A model generated the notes under the pieces. The model did no database searches and was not told where the DNA came from. It saw only the letters and a list, made by a program, of their open reading frames with translations. A DNA stretch of 64,000 nt from Mediterranea sp. (in: CFB group bacteria) (lineage in GTDB: Bacteria; Bacteroidota; Bacteroidia; Bacteroidales; Bacteroidaceae), in assembly GCA_031261785.1 (NCBI GenBank), contig JAISIZ010000020.1:1-64000 (forward strand), given 5' to 3'. Position numbers and translations under genes: made by a program. Each line of letters starts with the position of its first letter. The first letter of the stretch is position 1. Below are positions 36,580 to 46,499 of this stretch, piece after piece.

Positions 36580-37020
36580 ATGAAGAAGACTGTTCTTTTA
36601 TTTGCTTGTCTATTTATATTGCAGATCACCACGATGCGCGCGGACAACGACCGCCCCATCGCGGTGACTCAGCTACCCATAGCTGCCCAGCAGTTTATCA
36701 AGCGCCATTTTCCCGAGAGCAGGATAGCGCTGGTGAAGAAGGAGGTCGACTTCCTGTACAAGAGCTACGAGGTGATTTTCACGGACGGAAAGAAGGTCGA
36801 GTTCGACAAGAAGGGACAATGGAAGGACGTAGACTGCAAATTCTCGGCCGTACCTATGGATATTGTGCCCGCACCCATCCTGAACCATATCCAGAGCGTC
36901 TACCCGGGAACGAAGGTCGTGCATATCGACCGCGACAAAGACGAGTACGACTTGCAGCTGTCCAACCGTGTGGAGCTTGTTTTCGACTCTCGGTTCAACT
37001 TGATAGATATTGATGACTAA
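36580..37020 (+). CDS. Secreted PepSY-like protein
   Basis: A 146-residue protein with a signal peptide (VLLFACLFILQITTMRA) and two PepSY-like (PF11396-type) halves, each with a helix followed by strands: QFIKRHFPESRI then YEVIFTDGKKVEFDKKG, and HIQSVYPGTKV then YDLQLSNRVELVFD. Such proteins are common, periplasmic or surface, and of unknown function. I chose ATG 36580 because the in-frame upstream extension has no signal-like character. It precedes a second PepSY-like gene by 22 bases. Confidence 0.82.
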   Translation: MKKTVLLFACLFILQITTMRADNDRPIAVTQLPIAAQQFIKRHFPESRIALVKKEVDFLYKSYEVIFTDGKKVEFDKKGQWKDVDCKFSAVPMDIVPAPILNHIQSVYPGTKVVHIDRDKDEYDLQLSNRVELVFDSRFNLIDIDD

Positions 37021-37042
37021 ATCCAAACAACAATAGATATAT

Positions 37043-37489
37043 ATGAAATCCAAGATTCACCTTTTATTGGCGGCCGCACTCGTGACGTTCGGCCTGCAAA
37101 GCTGCGACGGGGACGACTTCGCGAATGTCTCGCCCGAAATGCGAAGCACCTTCTCGACAATGTATCCCGACGTGAGATATGTCGAATGGGACATAGAGGG
37201 AGGCTACTACGTAGCCGAATTCCTGGACGGTGGCCACGAGAAGTCGGCATGGTTTACCCGCGACGGACAGTGGTACATGACGGAGACCGAGTTGTTCGGC
37301 AGGGAGCTTCCCGACCCCGTGAAGCGGGCCATCACCAACAGCGAATACGCCAACCTCCACATCGACGACGCGGATTATGTCGAGACGGCCGATGGATCGG
37401 TGTACTACCGCATCGAGATGGAGAAGTATGCTTCGAGGGACACCATACTCAAGATTAGACCCGATGGGACGATACTCGGGCCAAGCTAA
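37043..37489 (+). CDS. PepSY-like lipoprotein
   Basis: A 148-residue lipoprotein (LQSC, Cys21). Residues 30-85 show the PepSY-like pattern (STFSTMYPDVRYVEWDIEGGYYVAEF) and 95-148 a second, divergent half. It is the partner of the preceding secreted protein, with which it forms a likely two-gene operon. Function unknown. Confidence 0.78.
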   Translation: MKSKIHLLLAAALVTFGLQSCDGDDFANVSPEMRSTFSTMYPDVRYVEWDIEGGYYVAEFLDGGHEKSAWFTRDGQWYMTETELFGRELPDPVKRAITNSEYANLHIDDADYVETADGSVYYRIEMEKYASRDTILKIRPDGTILGPS

Positions 37490-37537
37490 TCATGGCTGCA
37501 AACGATAATCTAAGTTTCTATTTTCTTTTAGACGACG

Positions 37538-37583
37538 GTGGCACGGGCAGCAGGCGGACAACACACCGCCGCGTCCGTGCCAC
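37538..37583. terminator. Stem-loop between PepSY-like operon and tamB
   Basis: GTGGCACGG (37538-37546) pairs with CCGTGCCAC (37575-37583), with an inner GGCGG/CCGCC stem. The run after it is only TTCCCTTT. It lies between two convergent genes and probably ends transcription from both sides. Confidence 0.5.
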
Positions 37584-37607
37584 TTCCCTTTCTAAATGAA
37601 GAATTCT

Positions 37608-40600
37608 TCATTCTTCATCCCTCATCCTCAATTCTTTTGATTCTTCATTCTTTGCCTTCTCCCTGACCTCGCGCTTGCGCTTGTTGCGCAGCTTCCATTT
37701 GTTCCAGAAGAGCAGCTCGTTCCATTTGTCGAAGTCTTTCTTGAACATGATGCCTACGCCTTGGGTGGTGAGGTTAGTCTTGGTGTAGTAGCGGTCGTTG
37801 GTCTCGTTGTAGGCTTTCAGGCGAATCTCGCCCGAGCGGTTGACGAGCCACTCGGCCTCGAAGTCGCCCACGAAGTTGGTGTTGGCCATCGGGTTGTCGC
37901 GGTATCCGAAATTGCCGTTGATGAGCAGGCGGTTGTTGAGCAGCTGCGCGGAGAGTATGCCTTCCACCTCCACGTCGGTCCACCCCTTGTCGCCCGTGCT
38001 GAGGTTAGTGCCGAAATTCCAATTGTTGTTGGTGTCGAACACTTGCGAGAGGGCGTTGTTGAGTTGTCCCGAGAGTGTGGACGAAAGGACCGACGACATG
38101 ACATTGGAGTTCTGGTTGTCCGTCCGGGCCTCCTCGGTGTAGAACTTACCAATGCCCAGGAGATAGAGTATCTGCATGTTCATCTGCTCCTGGGTACTGA
38201 TGTAGTTGCGCACCAGCGTCTGCACCTCGTCTTTTTCGTTGGGCAGCTCGATGTTCATCTTGATGGCAGGGCGCACCATGGCGCCGGTGAGGTTCATGAT
38301 GCAGTTCACCCGCACGTTGGGTTGCTGGGTGTAGGCGGTGGCCCCGGGTATGAGGTCGTTGAGTGAGGCCGAGTTGACAGTGTACGACGCCCGTATATCC
38401 ATGTTGGCGTCGAGCGGGGGGCCGTTGAAGGAGATGGTACTTCCGTCCTGTATGACGAAGTCCTTGCGTATGACCTCCTGTAGGCTGAACTTATAGATCC
38501 CCTGGCTGATGCGGTAGCTTCCGAACATCTTCACGTCGCCCTTGTTGTAGAACTCCGTCCGTATGTTGCCCGTTCCCTTTCCGCTGATGTAGTCGCCGGC
38601 TATGGGATCCATGATGATCTTCATGGTGGCGTCGGGGGTGGCGTCGACCAGGATGTTGAGGCGTATGTCGGTGTGTCGCTCCTCCTCACCCTCCTGCTGT
38701 CGCTGGCGCATCTGGTCGAAGTGTGAGAGCAAGAGTGTGGAGTCGGGCAAGGCGCGGCGGGGTGTCTTGTCGACGAACTTGATGAACTGGTTGCTGATAG
38801 CCGATGCCACGCTGCCGTTGATGTAGTTGAACACCGTGTTGCGGTTGGTGGTCATGGCGGCGTTGACCTCGAGGCCGTGTATGGCGTCGCCGGACAGCAC
38901 GGCGTTGCCTGTGCCATAGACCGTGCCGTAGAAGGGGACTTCGGTGGTCTCCTTGGTGTTCATCACCAGCATGTTGTTGGCCCTGATCTCGAAGCGGTAG
39001 TTGAGGTCCTTGAAGTGCTTGAAGCGCAGGTATCCGTCCATCGTCCCGGCGTGTCCCTCGGCGTCGGTGATGCGTACGTGGTCGAACGTCAGCCCGGTGG
39101 GCGACATGCGTATGGTGTCGTTGATGCCAAAGCGTGTGTTGAGCACGTCGAACTTCATCGAGGCGTTGGCCACTACGGTCCCTTCCACGTTCAGCTCCTT
39201 GAACTTGCCGTACAGGCGGACGTTGCCCGTTCCCCTCCCCCGTATGTCGTTGGCCACCACGCTCATGTAGTGTTCGAGGAACTTCAGGTTGGTGTCGTAC
39301 GCCTCGATGTGCAGGTCGAGGCCGCTCTCGGGCTTTAGCGGCTGCACGTATCCGGTGACATGCGCCGGTCGGGGGTCTATGTCGTTGATGTATCCGTCCA
39401 TGTGTATGGCGCGGTGCTCGTTGTCCCACTCGCCGTAGATGTTGAGGTCGCCCAGCCGTCCTTTGTTGAGCGAGAGGTTGCGTACGAAGAGGCGGGTGTT
39501 CATCATCGGCTTCTCCAGCACTCCGCTGGCATACGCCATTCCGGTGGCGTCGCCCTCGAAGTCGACGTCGGACGAGATATTGGCGATGTCGAACACATAT
39601 CCCATGTTGATATCCTTGAGGTCTATCTTGACGGAATCTTCCAGCCGCTTGGACAGTCGCCCGTCGACGCGTACGTAGCGATCGTTATGGCTGAAGTGGA
39701 AGTTGTTGATGTCGATCCGTCCCGAGTCGACGACGATCCGCGAGGGATGCACCTTCCAGAGCGTGTCGTTGAGGATGACGTCGGTAGGCTTGATGTCGAC
39801 CACGGCCTTCAGCGGCGGCTTCTCGCCTGCCTCGCGGAGGAAGTTGGCCACGGCGGCCAGCTGCCCGCTATAGGTGGCCGCGCCGCTGTTGCCCCAGTTG
39901 AGGGTGGTGCTCACTTGGTCGTCCTTGGCCTGGGCGTCGAGCGCGATGTTGACGGCCCCATCGTTTTTCAGCCGGGTGAATCGCAGGCGGGCACGCATGT
40001 AGTCGCCGGGGGTCTCGCAGAGCAGCACACCCGATTCGATGTAGTTATTCTTGTACCTCATCCGGGGGAAGTAGCCCTCTACGCGCAACCGCTGGAGAGG
40101 GTCGCTGAAGTATCCCTTGAGGGTGGAGTGGCTATAGACCTCCAGGGGGATGTCGAAGAGGGTGGTGAGTATCTTGGTGTCGTACACGTTGATGTCGAAC
40201 CGAAAGTCGTTACGTGTCTCGACGGCCCTTTTCGAGGGTCGGGCGAGCGAGGGTAGGTGCTTCCGTATCACGGCCATCAGGCTGGCGGGCAAGGTGGGAT
40301 AGTGGTAGTCTCCGTCGAGGCTGGCGGTCATGAACTCCGAGGTGAGCCGCAGGTGGTTCTCTCCGTCCTGCCGGGTGGCCCTCATGTTGAGGTTACGCAT
40401 GAAGTAGCTCTTGTCCCCCGCCACATAGTCGAGGCTGTCGATATCGATGGTGCCCTCCATCTCGCCTATCGACGCGCCGGTGAAGTCGGCCTTCATCTTC
40501 ACGGAAAGCTCGGCGTCGGGGGGGGGCGTGGCGGTGAGGTTCAGCGCATGTGGGCGTACCTTGTCGAGGGCAGCCCTGAAGTTGAAGGTGGGCACCCGCG

Positions 40601-42032
40601 TGGCGACGTTAAGCTGTCCGTCGAGGTAGAACGATCCGTTGGGATCCTGCATAGCCATCTTCCCACTGAATCCTCCCTTCTGGTAGGAGCCGTCGAGTGT
40701 GATGTTCTCGTAGGTGTAGTCGCTGTACTCCAGGGCGGCCACGAGTCCCTTCAGCGTGATGTCGGGGTAGCGTCGCGCCGCGTCGTGGCGGCCGTTCACG
40801 TCGAGGTTGAAGGTGATGTTGCCTGCCTTCCCGTTGCCCGTCATCTTCCCGAGGTCGAATTCCTTGGTCTGTATGGATCCTGAATAGGCGAAGGTGCCTT
40901 TCTCCTTGTCGGCGCTCAGTTTCAGGTCGGTCTGCACGTCGCCCAAGTCGGTGTGGAGCAGTCCGTAGGTCACCAGATCGCTGAAGTAGCCCGATACTTC
41001 TCCCCGGAACCCTACGTTCCCGAGGTTCTGTAGCGTGGGGGATACGCCGTCGGGGGCGCCGCTCAGGTTACGCGTGAGGAAGTCCACTCCGCGTGGGGTG
41101 GCCGATAGCTCGGAGAGCTTACCGTAGAGGTAGGCGTCACTGGGGGTCGACAATCCTTGCAAGGTCACGTCGCCTCGCAGGCGGAAGTTACGCTCGTCGC
41201 CGGTGATGATCAGCTGGGGGCAGTTGAGCTGGTTGAGGCTACCACCCGCCTCCATGTTGAGCGTGATGGGTTCTTTGAAATGTGCCAGGGCAGGCACGAA
41301 AGGCGAGATGTCGAGCGGCGTGACACGCGAAGGGCGGGTGCGGAACGAGAAGAATACCCGATCGGCGAAGTGATTGAACGCCCCGAGGCTGTCGTACCTC
41401 ACGTGTATGGTATCCATCGCCAGGGAGGTGTGGGGCAGCTCAATGGCGAAGTTTTCCACCTGCGCCCGCCCGGTACCGGCCAGCACCTTCAGGCTCAGCT
41501 TCTTGAGCGTGAATCCCGATTCGCGCTCGTCGAGGCTGAGGCGTTTCACGGCGACGTTCAGCGAATCTTCGCTCAGAGCTTTGAGCGAGATGTTGCCGAT
41601 GATGTTTTGCAACTGTATGTGGTGGGGGTTGAAGCGGCCTGGCGTCTCCTTCTCGGAGAGCACGTGGTAGGCCAGCTTACCGCGGCGGATAAGTAGGGAG
41701 TTGACGCGCAGATCTATCGGGTCCTTCTCTTTCAGCGTGTCCTTGGAGGCCAGCGCGTCGAACACGAACTGGCAGTTGAGCGGTGCCGATGGGGTTGGCT
41801 TATCCAGCCGCGCGGAGAAGCCGAACAGCTGCACGCTGCCCAGGGAGATCTTTCCTTTCAGGAGGGAGACGAGGTTGAACGTGCCCGAGAGGCGGGCTAC
41901 CTTGAGCATCTCCTTCCCGCTCTGGTCGTCGACACGCACGTCGTCGATGATGACGCGGTTCAGCAGCCCGATGTGCACGTTGCCGATGGTGACCCGCGTG
42001 TCGAGCGTCCGGGACAGCTCGTCGGCCATCAC
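37608..42032 (-). CDS. TamB-like translocation/assembly module protein (DUF490)
   Basis: A giant protein of at least 1474 residues, mostly beta-strand-rich repeats, with the TamB C-terminal domain (about 1080-1440, with DYISGKGTGNIRTEF and MNIELPNEKDEVQTLV). TamB proteins bridge the inner and outer membranes and help deliver lipids or outer-membrane proteins. The first ATG/GTG codons (42029, 42032) lie inside the conserved region: the frame runs on upstream to the stop at 42168 and encodes a clear membrane anchor (VVGIVLGVQIGAIILLN) without any ATG, GTG or TTG. The true start is probably a CTG or ATT near 42146-42134, or is lost. It follows the next gene in the same frame. Confidence 0.88.
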   Translation of the reverse strand: MMADELSRTLDTRVTIGNVHIGLLNRVIIDDVRVDDQSGKEMLKVARLSGTFNLVSLLKGKISLGSVQLFGFSARLDKPTPSAPLNCQFVFDALASKDTLKEKDPIDLRVNSLLIRRGKLAYHVLSEKETPGRFNPHHIQLQNIIGNISLKALSEDSLNVAVKRLSLDERESGFTLKKLSLKVLAGTGRAQVENFAIELPHTSLAMDTIHVRYDSLGAFNHFADRVFFSFRTRPSRVTPLDISPFVPALAHFKEPITLNMEAGGSLNQLNCPQLIITGDERNFRLRGDVTLQGLSTPSDAYLYGKLSELSATPRGVDFLTRNLSGAPDGVSPTLQNLGNVGFRGEVSGYFSDLVTYGLLHTDLGDVQTDLKLSADKEKGTFAYSGSIQTKEFDLGKMTGNGKAGNITFNLDVNGRHDAARRYPDITLKGLVAALEYSDYTYENITLDGSYQKGGFSGKMAMQDPNGSFYLDGQLNVATRVPTFNFRAALDKVRPHALNLTATPPPDAELSVKMKADFTGASIGEMEGTIDIDSLDYVAGDKSYFMRNLNMRATRQDGENHLRLTSEFMTASLDGDYHYPTLPASLMAVIRKHLPSLARPSKRAVETRNDFRFDINVYDTKILTTLFDIPLEVYSHSTLKGYFSDPLQRLRVEGYFPRMRYKNNYIESGVLLCETPGDYMRARLRFTRLKNDGAVNIALDAQAKDDQVSTTLNWGNSGAATYSGQLAAVANFLREAGEKPPLKAVVDIKPTDVILNDTLWKVHPSRIVVDSGRIDINNFHFSHNDRYVRVDGRLSKRLEDSVKIDLKDINMGYVFDIANISSDVDFEGDATGMAYASGVLEKPMMNTRLFVRNLSLNKGRLGDLNIYGEWDNEHRAIHMDGYINDIDPRPAHVTGYVQPLKPESGLDLHIEAYDTNLKFLEHYMSVVANDIRGRGTGNVRLYGKFKELNVEGTVVANASMKFDVLNTRFGINDTIRMSPTGLTFDHVRITDAEGHAGTMDGYLRFKHFKDLNYRFEIRANNMLVMNTKETTEVPFYGTVYGTGNAVLSGDAIHGLEVNAAMTTNRNTVFNYINGSVASAISNQFIKFVDKTPRRALPDSTLLLSHFDQMRQRQQEGEEERHTDIRLNILVDATPDATMKIIMDPIAGDYISGKGTGNIRTEFYNKGDVKMFGSYRISQGIYKFSLQEVIRKDFVIQDGSTISFNGPPLDANMDIRASYTVNSASLNDLIPGATAYTQQPNVRVNCIMNLTGAMVRPAIKMNIELPNEKDEVQTLVRNYISTQEQMNMQILYLLGIGKFYTEEARTDNQNSNVMSSVLSSTLSGQLNNALSQVFDTNNNWNFGTNLSTGDKGWTDVEVEGILSAQLLNNRLLINGNFGYRDNPMANTNFVGDFEAEWLVNRSGEIRLKAYNETNDRYYTKTNLTTQGVGIMFKKDFDKWNELLFWNKWKLRNKRKREVREKAKNEESKELRMRDEE

Positions 42033-42167
42033 ATTGCTGATGGAGCGCTGAATGGCTGGTATGTTCAGCAGGATGATAGCCCCGATCTGTACGCCCAGTA
42101 CGATCCCGACTACCCAACGTACGGTATTTTTAATACTCTTGATCAGTGTCGCTCTTGTTTGGTATGC

Positions 42168-42692
42168 TCAATACAACCCGTTCCTGCCTTGCTGTACCTC
42201 GATACGTATGCCGAAGTTGCCGTTTGCCGATTTCAGCTCGAAGGCTCCGCGGAAATTATCGCGCTCCCACGGCAAGGCGCTGCGGTTGGGCACTCGAAAG
42301 CCATCTTTGTCGTAGTCGCCATAAGTGCTCATTGTCCATCCGTTCTTCAGCTTGAAAGTCCCCATCTGCACCGTCTGGGCCGAGGGGGAAAATAGGCCGA
42401 AGCCCAGTCCGTAGCCGGAAGAGAAGATGCTCGTCAGCCCGCGGCTGTAAACGACGCTGTTGTCCAGGTGGAAGAGCTGACTATAGTCCCGGCTCGCGGC
42501 GGGCATGTCGAGGTTGAACTTGGGCAACCGGGGAGGGAGCGCGCCCATCAGCCCCATGTCGAGCAGGAAGCCCCCGTACTCCTTGACGGAAGACGGCAGG
42601 ACAAGGCGCGACGTGTCGGCCGGAAGCTCCGACTGTGCCAAGCAGGACAGGGAGAAGGTGGCCAAGCAGAGGAATAAAAATATCTTTTTCAT
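42168..42692 (-). CDS. Secreted protein of unknown function upstream of tamB
   Basis: A 174-residue protein with a signal peptide ([17 protein letters not shown]). No family is recognised. The C-terminal half is glycine- and aromatic-rich (GYGLGFGLF, then [18 protein letters not shown]), suggesting strands of a small outer-membrane or surface protein. I chose the Met at 42692, which directly begins the signal peptide; the longer frame to 42758 lacks such character and overlaps the fhs promoter. Its stop is followed in the same frame by the tamB N-terminus, so the two are closely linked in expression. Confidence 0.6.
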   Translation of the reverse strand: MKKIFLFLCLATFSLSCLAQSELPADTSRLVLPSSVKEYGGFLLDMGLMGALPPRLPKFNLDMPAASRDYSQLFHLDNSVVYSRGLTSIFSSGYGLGFGLFSPSAQTVQMGTFKLKNGWTMSTYGDYDKDGFRVPNRSALPWERDNFRGAFELKSANGNFGIRIEVQQGRNGLY

Positions 42693-42716
42693 CTTCACGC
42701 ATATCTTGAATGCTGC

Positions 42717-42724
42717 CAAAGATA
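42717..42724 (-). promoter_or_regulatory. -7 box of the secreted-protein/tamB operon
   Basis: On the minus strand TATCTTTG is an exact TAnnTTTG, 24 bases before the 42692 start. It supports that start over the longer one. No -33 match seen. Confidence 0.5.
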
Positions 42725-42734
42725 GCCATTTTAT

Positions 42735-42766
42735 TTTGTTTCTACGCACACGATTCATTACTTTTG
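42735..42766 (+). promoter_or_regulatory. fhs promoter
   Basis: TTTG at 42735-42738 and TACTTTTG at 42759-42766 are 20 bases apart, a textbook Bacteroidales -33/-7 pair. The fhs ATG follows 53 bases later. It is divergent from the promoter at 42717. Confidence 0.7.
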
Positions 42767-42819
42767 TATTCTATATACATCTAATTGCACTACGCAACCC
42801 AATAGTAAGGACATATTGT

Positions 42820-44490
42820 ATGAAGACAGACATTGAGATAGCTCGTGACATCGAGCTAAAAAAAATCAAGCAGGTAGCCGAAGAAATAGGCATACCGAAA
42901 GAGGAAGTAGAGAACTACGGCAGATACATCGCCAAGGTACCCGAACGGCTTATCGACGAGGAACGGGCGCAACGGAGCCGCCTCATCCTGGTCACCGCCA
43001 TCAGCCCCACGAAGACGGGCATCGGCAAGACAACCGTCTCGGTCGGCCTCGCGCTGGGACTTAACAAGATTGGGCGACGAGCCATCGTGGCGCTCCGCGA
43101 GCCGTCGCTCGGCCCGTGCTTCGGCATGAAGGGCGGAGCCGCGGGAGGCGGATACGCGCAGGTGCTGCCCATGGAGAAGATCAACCTGCACTTCACCGGC
43201 GACTTCCACGCCATCACCGCGGCGCACAACATGATTTCAGCCTTGCTCGACAACTACCTTTACCAGAACCAGACCAAAGGCTTCGGCCTGAAAGAGACGC
43301 TGTGGCGACGTGTGCTCGACGTCAACGACCGCTCGCTGCGCGACATCGTGGTGGGACTGGGGCCTAAGTCCAACGGCATCACCCAGGAATCGGGATTCGA
43401 CATCACCGCCGCGTCGGAGATCATGGCCATCCTCTGCCTGGCCTCGGACATCGACGACCTGCGCCGACGGGTCGACAACATCCTGCTGGGCTTTACCTAC
43501 GACGACAAGCCCTTCACCGTGGCCGACCTCGGCGTGGGGGGAGCCATCACCGTCTTGCTGAAGGACGCCATACACCCCAACCTCGTGCAGACCACCGAGG
43601 GGACGGCCGCCTTCGTGCACGGAGGGCCGTTCGCCAACATCGCCCACGGGTGCAACTCGCTCCTGGCCACCAAACTCGCCATGACCTTCGGGGAGTACGT
43701 GGTGACGGAAGCGGGATTCGGGGCCGACCTCGGCGCGGAGAAGTTCTACAACATCAAGTGCCGCCGCGGCGGATTGCGGCCATGCCTCACCGTGCTGGTG
43801 GCCACGGCACAAGGCCTGAAAATGCACGGCGGGGTGAGCCTCGACCACATCAAGGAACCCAATATGGAGGGACTGCGTGCCGGACTGCCTAACCTCGACA
43901 AGCACGTGCGCAATCTACACGCCTTCGGGCAGACGGTGCTGGTGGTGTTCAACCGCTTCGCCGACGACACGCCCGAGGAGATGGAGATGCTGCGCCAACA
44001 TTGCGAGGAGCGGCTCGGTGTGGGCTTCGTCGTCAACGACGCCTACGCCCGGGGTGGCGAGGGCGCGGCAGAGATGGCGCGCCTGGTGGTGGATACCATC
44101 GAACGCCAACCGTCCGCCCCCCTGCGATTCACTTACCAACCTGAAGATACCGTGCGCCAAAAGGTGGAGAAGATAGCCTACGGCATCTACGGCGCCGGCG
44201 TGGTGACGTACAGCAATGCCGCCAACAACCGCATCAAGCAGATCGAGAAGATGGGCATCGGCCACTACCCCGTCTGCGTGGCCAAGACGCAGTTCTCCTT
44301 CTCGGCCGACGCCAAGCAGTACGGCACCACCGAAGGATTCGAACTGCACATCAAGGACGTGGTCATCAACAACGGCGCGGAGATGATCGTAGCCATAGCC
44401 GGCGAGATGTTGCGCATGCCCGGCCTCCCCAAAGAGCCGCAAGCCCTGCACATCGACATCGTCAACGGCCAGATAGAAGGATTGAGCTGA
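42820..44490 (+). CDS. fhs: Formate-tetrahydrofolate ligase
   Basis: A 556-residue enzyme that makes 10-formyl-THF from formate, THF and ATP. The ATP-binding segment [11 protein letters not shown] is at residues 62-72, and other family motifs ([41 protein letters not shown]) are intact. The ATG at 42820 gives the normal N-terminus; the longer in-frame reading upstream is only leader. It is convergent with glyA, and both enzymes feed the one-carbon pool. Confidence 0.98.
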   Translation: MKTDIEIARDIELKKIKQVAEEIGIPKEEVENYGRYIAKVPERLIDEERAQRSRLILVTAISPTKTGIGKTTVSVGLALGLNKIGRRAIVALREPSLGPCFGMKGGAAGGGYAQVLPMEKINLHFTGDFHAITAAHNMISALLDNYLYQNQTKGFGLKETLWRRVLDVNDRSLRDIVVGLGPKSNGITQESGFDITAASEIMAILCLASDIDDLRRRVDNILLGFTYDDKPFTVADLGVGGAITVLLKDAIHPNLVQTTEGTAAFVHGGPFANIAHGCNSLLATKLAMTFGEYVVTEAGFGADLGAEKFYNIKCRRGGLRPCLTVLVATAQGLKMHGGVSLDHIKEPNMEGLRAGLPNLDKHVRNLHAFGQTVLVVFNRFADDTPEEMEMLRQHCEERLGVGFVVNDAYARGGEGAAEMARLVVDTIERQPSAPLRFTYQPEDTVRQKVEKIAYGIYGAGVVTYSNAANNRIKQIEKMGIGHYPVCVAKTQFSFSADAKQYGTTEGFELHIKDVVINNGAEMIVAIAGEMLRMPGLPKEPQALHIDIVNGQIEGLS

Positions 44491-44494
44491 ATGG

Positions 44495-44615
44495 GAATTG
44501 AAAATTGAGAATTAAGAATTAAAAAATGACAGCTTGGGAACAAGAGGATAGGGCGAACCTATCATCTTGTTCCCAAGCTGTCATTTTTTAATTCTTAATT
44601 CTCAATTTTCAATTC
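44495..44615. repeat. 121-bp near-perfect inverted repeat between fhs and glyA
   Basis: Two 58-base arms flank a 5-base centre (GCGAA). Only one position mismatches. The outer 26 bases are AT-rich (GAATTGAAAATTGAGAATTA start) and the inner part is mixed (TGACAGCTTGGGAACAAGA). It begins 5 bases after the fhs stop and overlaps the last bases of the glyA stop codon. It could end transcription from both sides, and its length and near-identity of arms also suit a young MITE-like insertion. The glyA stop lies within it, so it may have replaced the original gene ends. Confidence 0.92.
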
Positions 44616-45894
44616 AATAAGCGAATAGCGGGTACCCCTTCATCAGTTCGTTGACGTGTCCGCGTACCCGGGCTATCACTTCCTCGTTCTCCACGTTGGA
44701 GAGTACGGTCTCTATCATGTCGGCAATCTCCACCATGAGGTCCTCCTTGGCGCCACGGGTGGTGATGGCAGGGGTGCCGAGACGTATGCCCGAGGTCTGG
44801 AAGGCCGAGCGGGTGTCGAATGGCACCATGTTCTTGTTCACGGTGATGTCGGCGGCTACCAGCGCTTTCTCGGCTACCTTGCCGGTCAGCTCGGGGTATT
44901 TATCGCGCAGGTCCACCAGCATGGAGTGGTTGTCCGTACCGCCCGAAACGATGGTAAAGCCGCGCTTCACCAGCTCCTCGGCCAGCACCTTGGCGTTCTG
45001 CTGCACTTGCTTGGCGTACTGTTTGAATTCGGGTTGCAGGATTTCGCCGAAAGCCACGGCCTTGGCGGCTATGACATGCTCCAGCGGACCACCTTGTATG
45101 CCGGGGAATACGGCCGAGTCGAGCAGTTGCGACATCATCTTCGTCTCTCCTTTCGGCGTCTTCTTGCCCCAGGGGTTGGGAAAATCTTTACCCATCAGTA
45201 TCACGCCGCCGCGCGGGCCGCGCAGGGTCTTGTGCGTAGTGGAGGTGACGATGTGGGCGTATTCCAGCGGGTTGTCGAGCAGCCCGGCGGCGATCAGCCC
45301 GGCGGGATGCGCCATGTCGACCAGGAAGATGGCGTCCACCTTGTCGGCTATCTCGCGCATCCGTTTGTAATCCCATTCGCGTGAGTAGGCCGAACCACCG
45401 CCGATGATCATCTTCGGACGCTCGCGTAGGGCGATGGCCTCCATCTCGTCGTAGTCGACCCGTCCCGTCTCTTTATTGAGGTTGTACTCGCAGGGAGTGT
45501 ATATGATGCCCGACGTATTCACCGCCGATCCGTGCGAAAGGTGTCCGCCATGTGCCAGGTTCAGTCCCATGAATTTGTCGCCGGGGTTGAGCACGGCGAG
45601 GAATACGGCGGCGTTGGCCTGGGCGCCCGAGTGAGGCTGCACGTTGGCCCACTGGGCATTGAATATCTCCTTCAGGCGGTCGATGGCGATTTGCTCGCTC
45701 TGGTCCACCACCTCGCAACCGCCGTAATAGCGTTTGCCGGGGTAGCCTTCGGCATACTTGTTGGTGAGGCATGACCCCATGGCCTGCATCACCTGTTCGC
45801 TTACGAAGTTCTCCGACGCGATCAGCTCAATACCCTTCAGCTGACGTTGGTGCTCTTTTTCGATGATATCGAAAATTAAGTCGTCTCTTTTCAT
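44614..45894 (-). CDS. glyA: Serine hydroxymethyltransferase
   Basis: A 426-residue PLP enzyme that interconverts serine and glycine with THF. The PLP lysine is K222 in [13 protein letters not shown], with [12 protein letters not shown] and [18 protein letters not shown] near the N-terminus. I chose the Met at 45894 because it begins the conserved [14 protein letters not shown]; further upstream is only leader. The gene is convergent with fhs and its stop lies inside the 121-bp inverted repeat. Confidence 0.98.
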   Translation of the reverse strand: MKRDDLIFDIIEKEHQRQLKGIELIASENFVSEQVMQAMGSCLTNKYAEGYPGKRYYGGCEVVDQSEQIAIDRLKEIFNAQWANVQPHSGAQANAAVFLAVLNPGDKFMGLNLAHGGHLSHGSAVNTSGIIYTPCEYNLNKETGRVDYDEMEAIALRERPKMIIGGGSAYSREWDYKRMREIADKVDAIFLVDMAHPAGLIAAGLLDNPLEYAHIVTSTTHKTLRGPRGGVILMGKDFPNPWGKKTPKGETKMMSQLLDSAVFPGIQGGPLEHVIAAKAVAFGEILQPEFKQYAKQVQQNAKVLAEELVKRGFTIVSGGTDNHSMLVDLRDKYPELTGKVAEKALVAADITVNKNMVPFDTRSAFQTSGIRLGTPAITTRGAKEDLMVEIADMIETVLSNVENEEVIARVRGHVNELMKGYPLFAY

Positions 45895-45950
45895 TCTATT
45901 ATAAATAAGTATGATTAATGTTGTCTTCCGGAATGTTCGTTTCAAGCGCA

Positions 45951-45980
45951 CAAAGGTAGGCATTATTTCGGGAGTGGCAA
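45951..45980 (-). promoter_or_regulatory. glyA promoter
   Basis: On the minus strand TTG (45980-45978) and TACCTTTG (45958-45951, exact TAnnTTTG) are separated by 19 bases. The start codon is 57 bases downstream. Confidence 0.65.
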
Positions 45981-46076
45981 GGCTATTGGCAATGGATTAT
46001 CGGGACGGACGTCGATATTCGTGGAGCGTGCACGGACGCTCCGCGGTTTCGCGCACCCTTCATGCTATCCGCATGA

Positions 46077-46300
46077 GAGACTCGCGGGGCTGAAAAAGGG
46101 GCACGCGACGTGCGCGAGGCTTTCGCGGAGCCGATAAAGGCTTACGCGACGTGCATAAAGGTTTCGCGGAGTCGCCAGAGGCTCACGCAATGTGCATGAA
46201 GGTTTCGCGGAGCCGATAAAGGCTTACGCGACGTGCATGAAGGTTCCGCGGAGCCGATAGAGGCTCACGCGGTGCACGTGAAGGGCTTGCGGGGTTTCCA
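46077..46300. repeat. Tandem array of about five 41-bp units
   Basis: Units start GG(C/T)TTCGCGGAG and end GTGCATGAA or a variant: 46118 (42 bp), 46160, 46201 and 46242 (each 41 bp), with a degenerate unit at 46077 and a partial one at 46283. The internal part is GCCGATAAAGGCT(T/C)ACGCGA. The sequence is unrelated to the 12.3-kb array but the unit length is the same. It lies upstream of glyA's promoter and before a gene-poor stretch. Confidence 0.88.
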
Positions 46301-46339
46301 ACTTTTCTTGTATTTACCGCCCAAGTTAATGACGGTATC

Positions 46340-46480
46340 TATTTTTGCAATCTACCGACAAATCGCTCTATGAAAACCCCCTCCGGCCGAATGCATTCAG
46401 TCATCATGGAGGGGATTTTTCATAGAGTAGAGAATCTTGTCTCACGACAGGAATGCTCCATGACCGCTCTTCTTGAGCGG
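46340..46480 (+). ncRNA. Candidate structured RNA with three hairpins
   Basis: TATTTTTG at 46340-46347 is an exact -7 box. Starting at 46366 there is a long stem (CTCTATGAAAA and CCCCTCC pair with GGAGGGG and TTTTTCATAGAG, 46366-46427, one base bulged). It is followed by a second hairpin with loop TCAC (46436-46451) and a third (CCGCTC-TTCTT-GAGCGG, 46464-46480). A short open frame of 97 codons overlaps but has no recognisable character. It could be a small RNA or a long leader; no family was recognised and no terminator is clear. Confidence 0.35.
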
Positions 46481-46499
46481 AGAGAGAAAGTTTCTTTTC

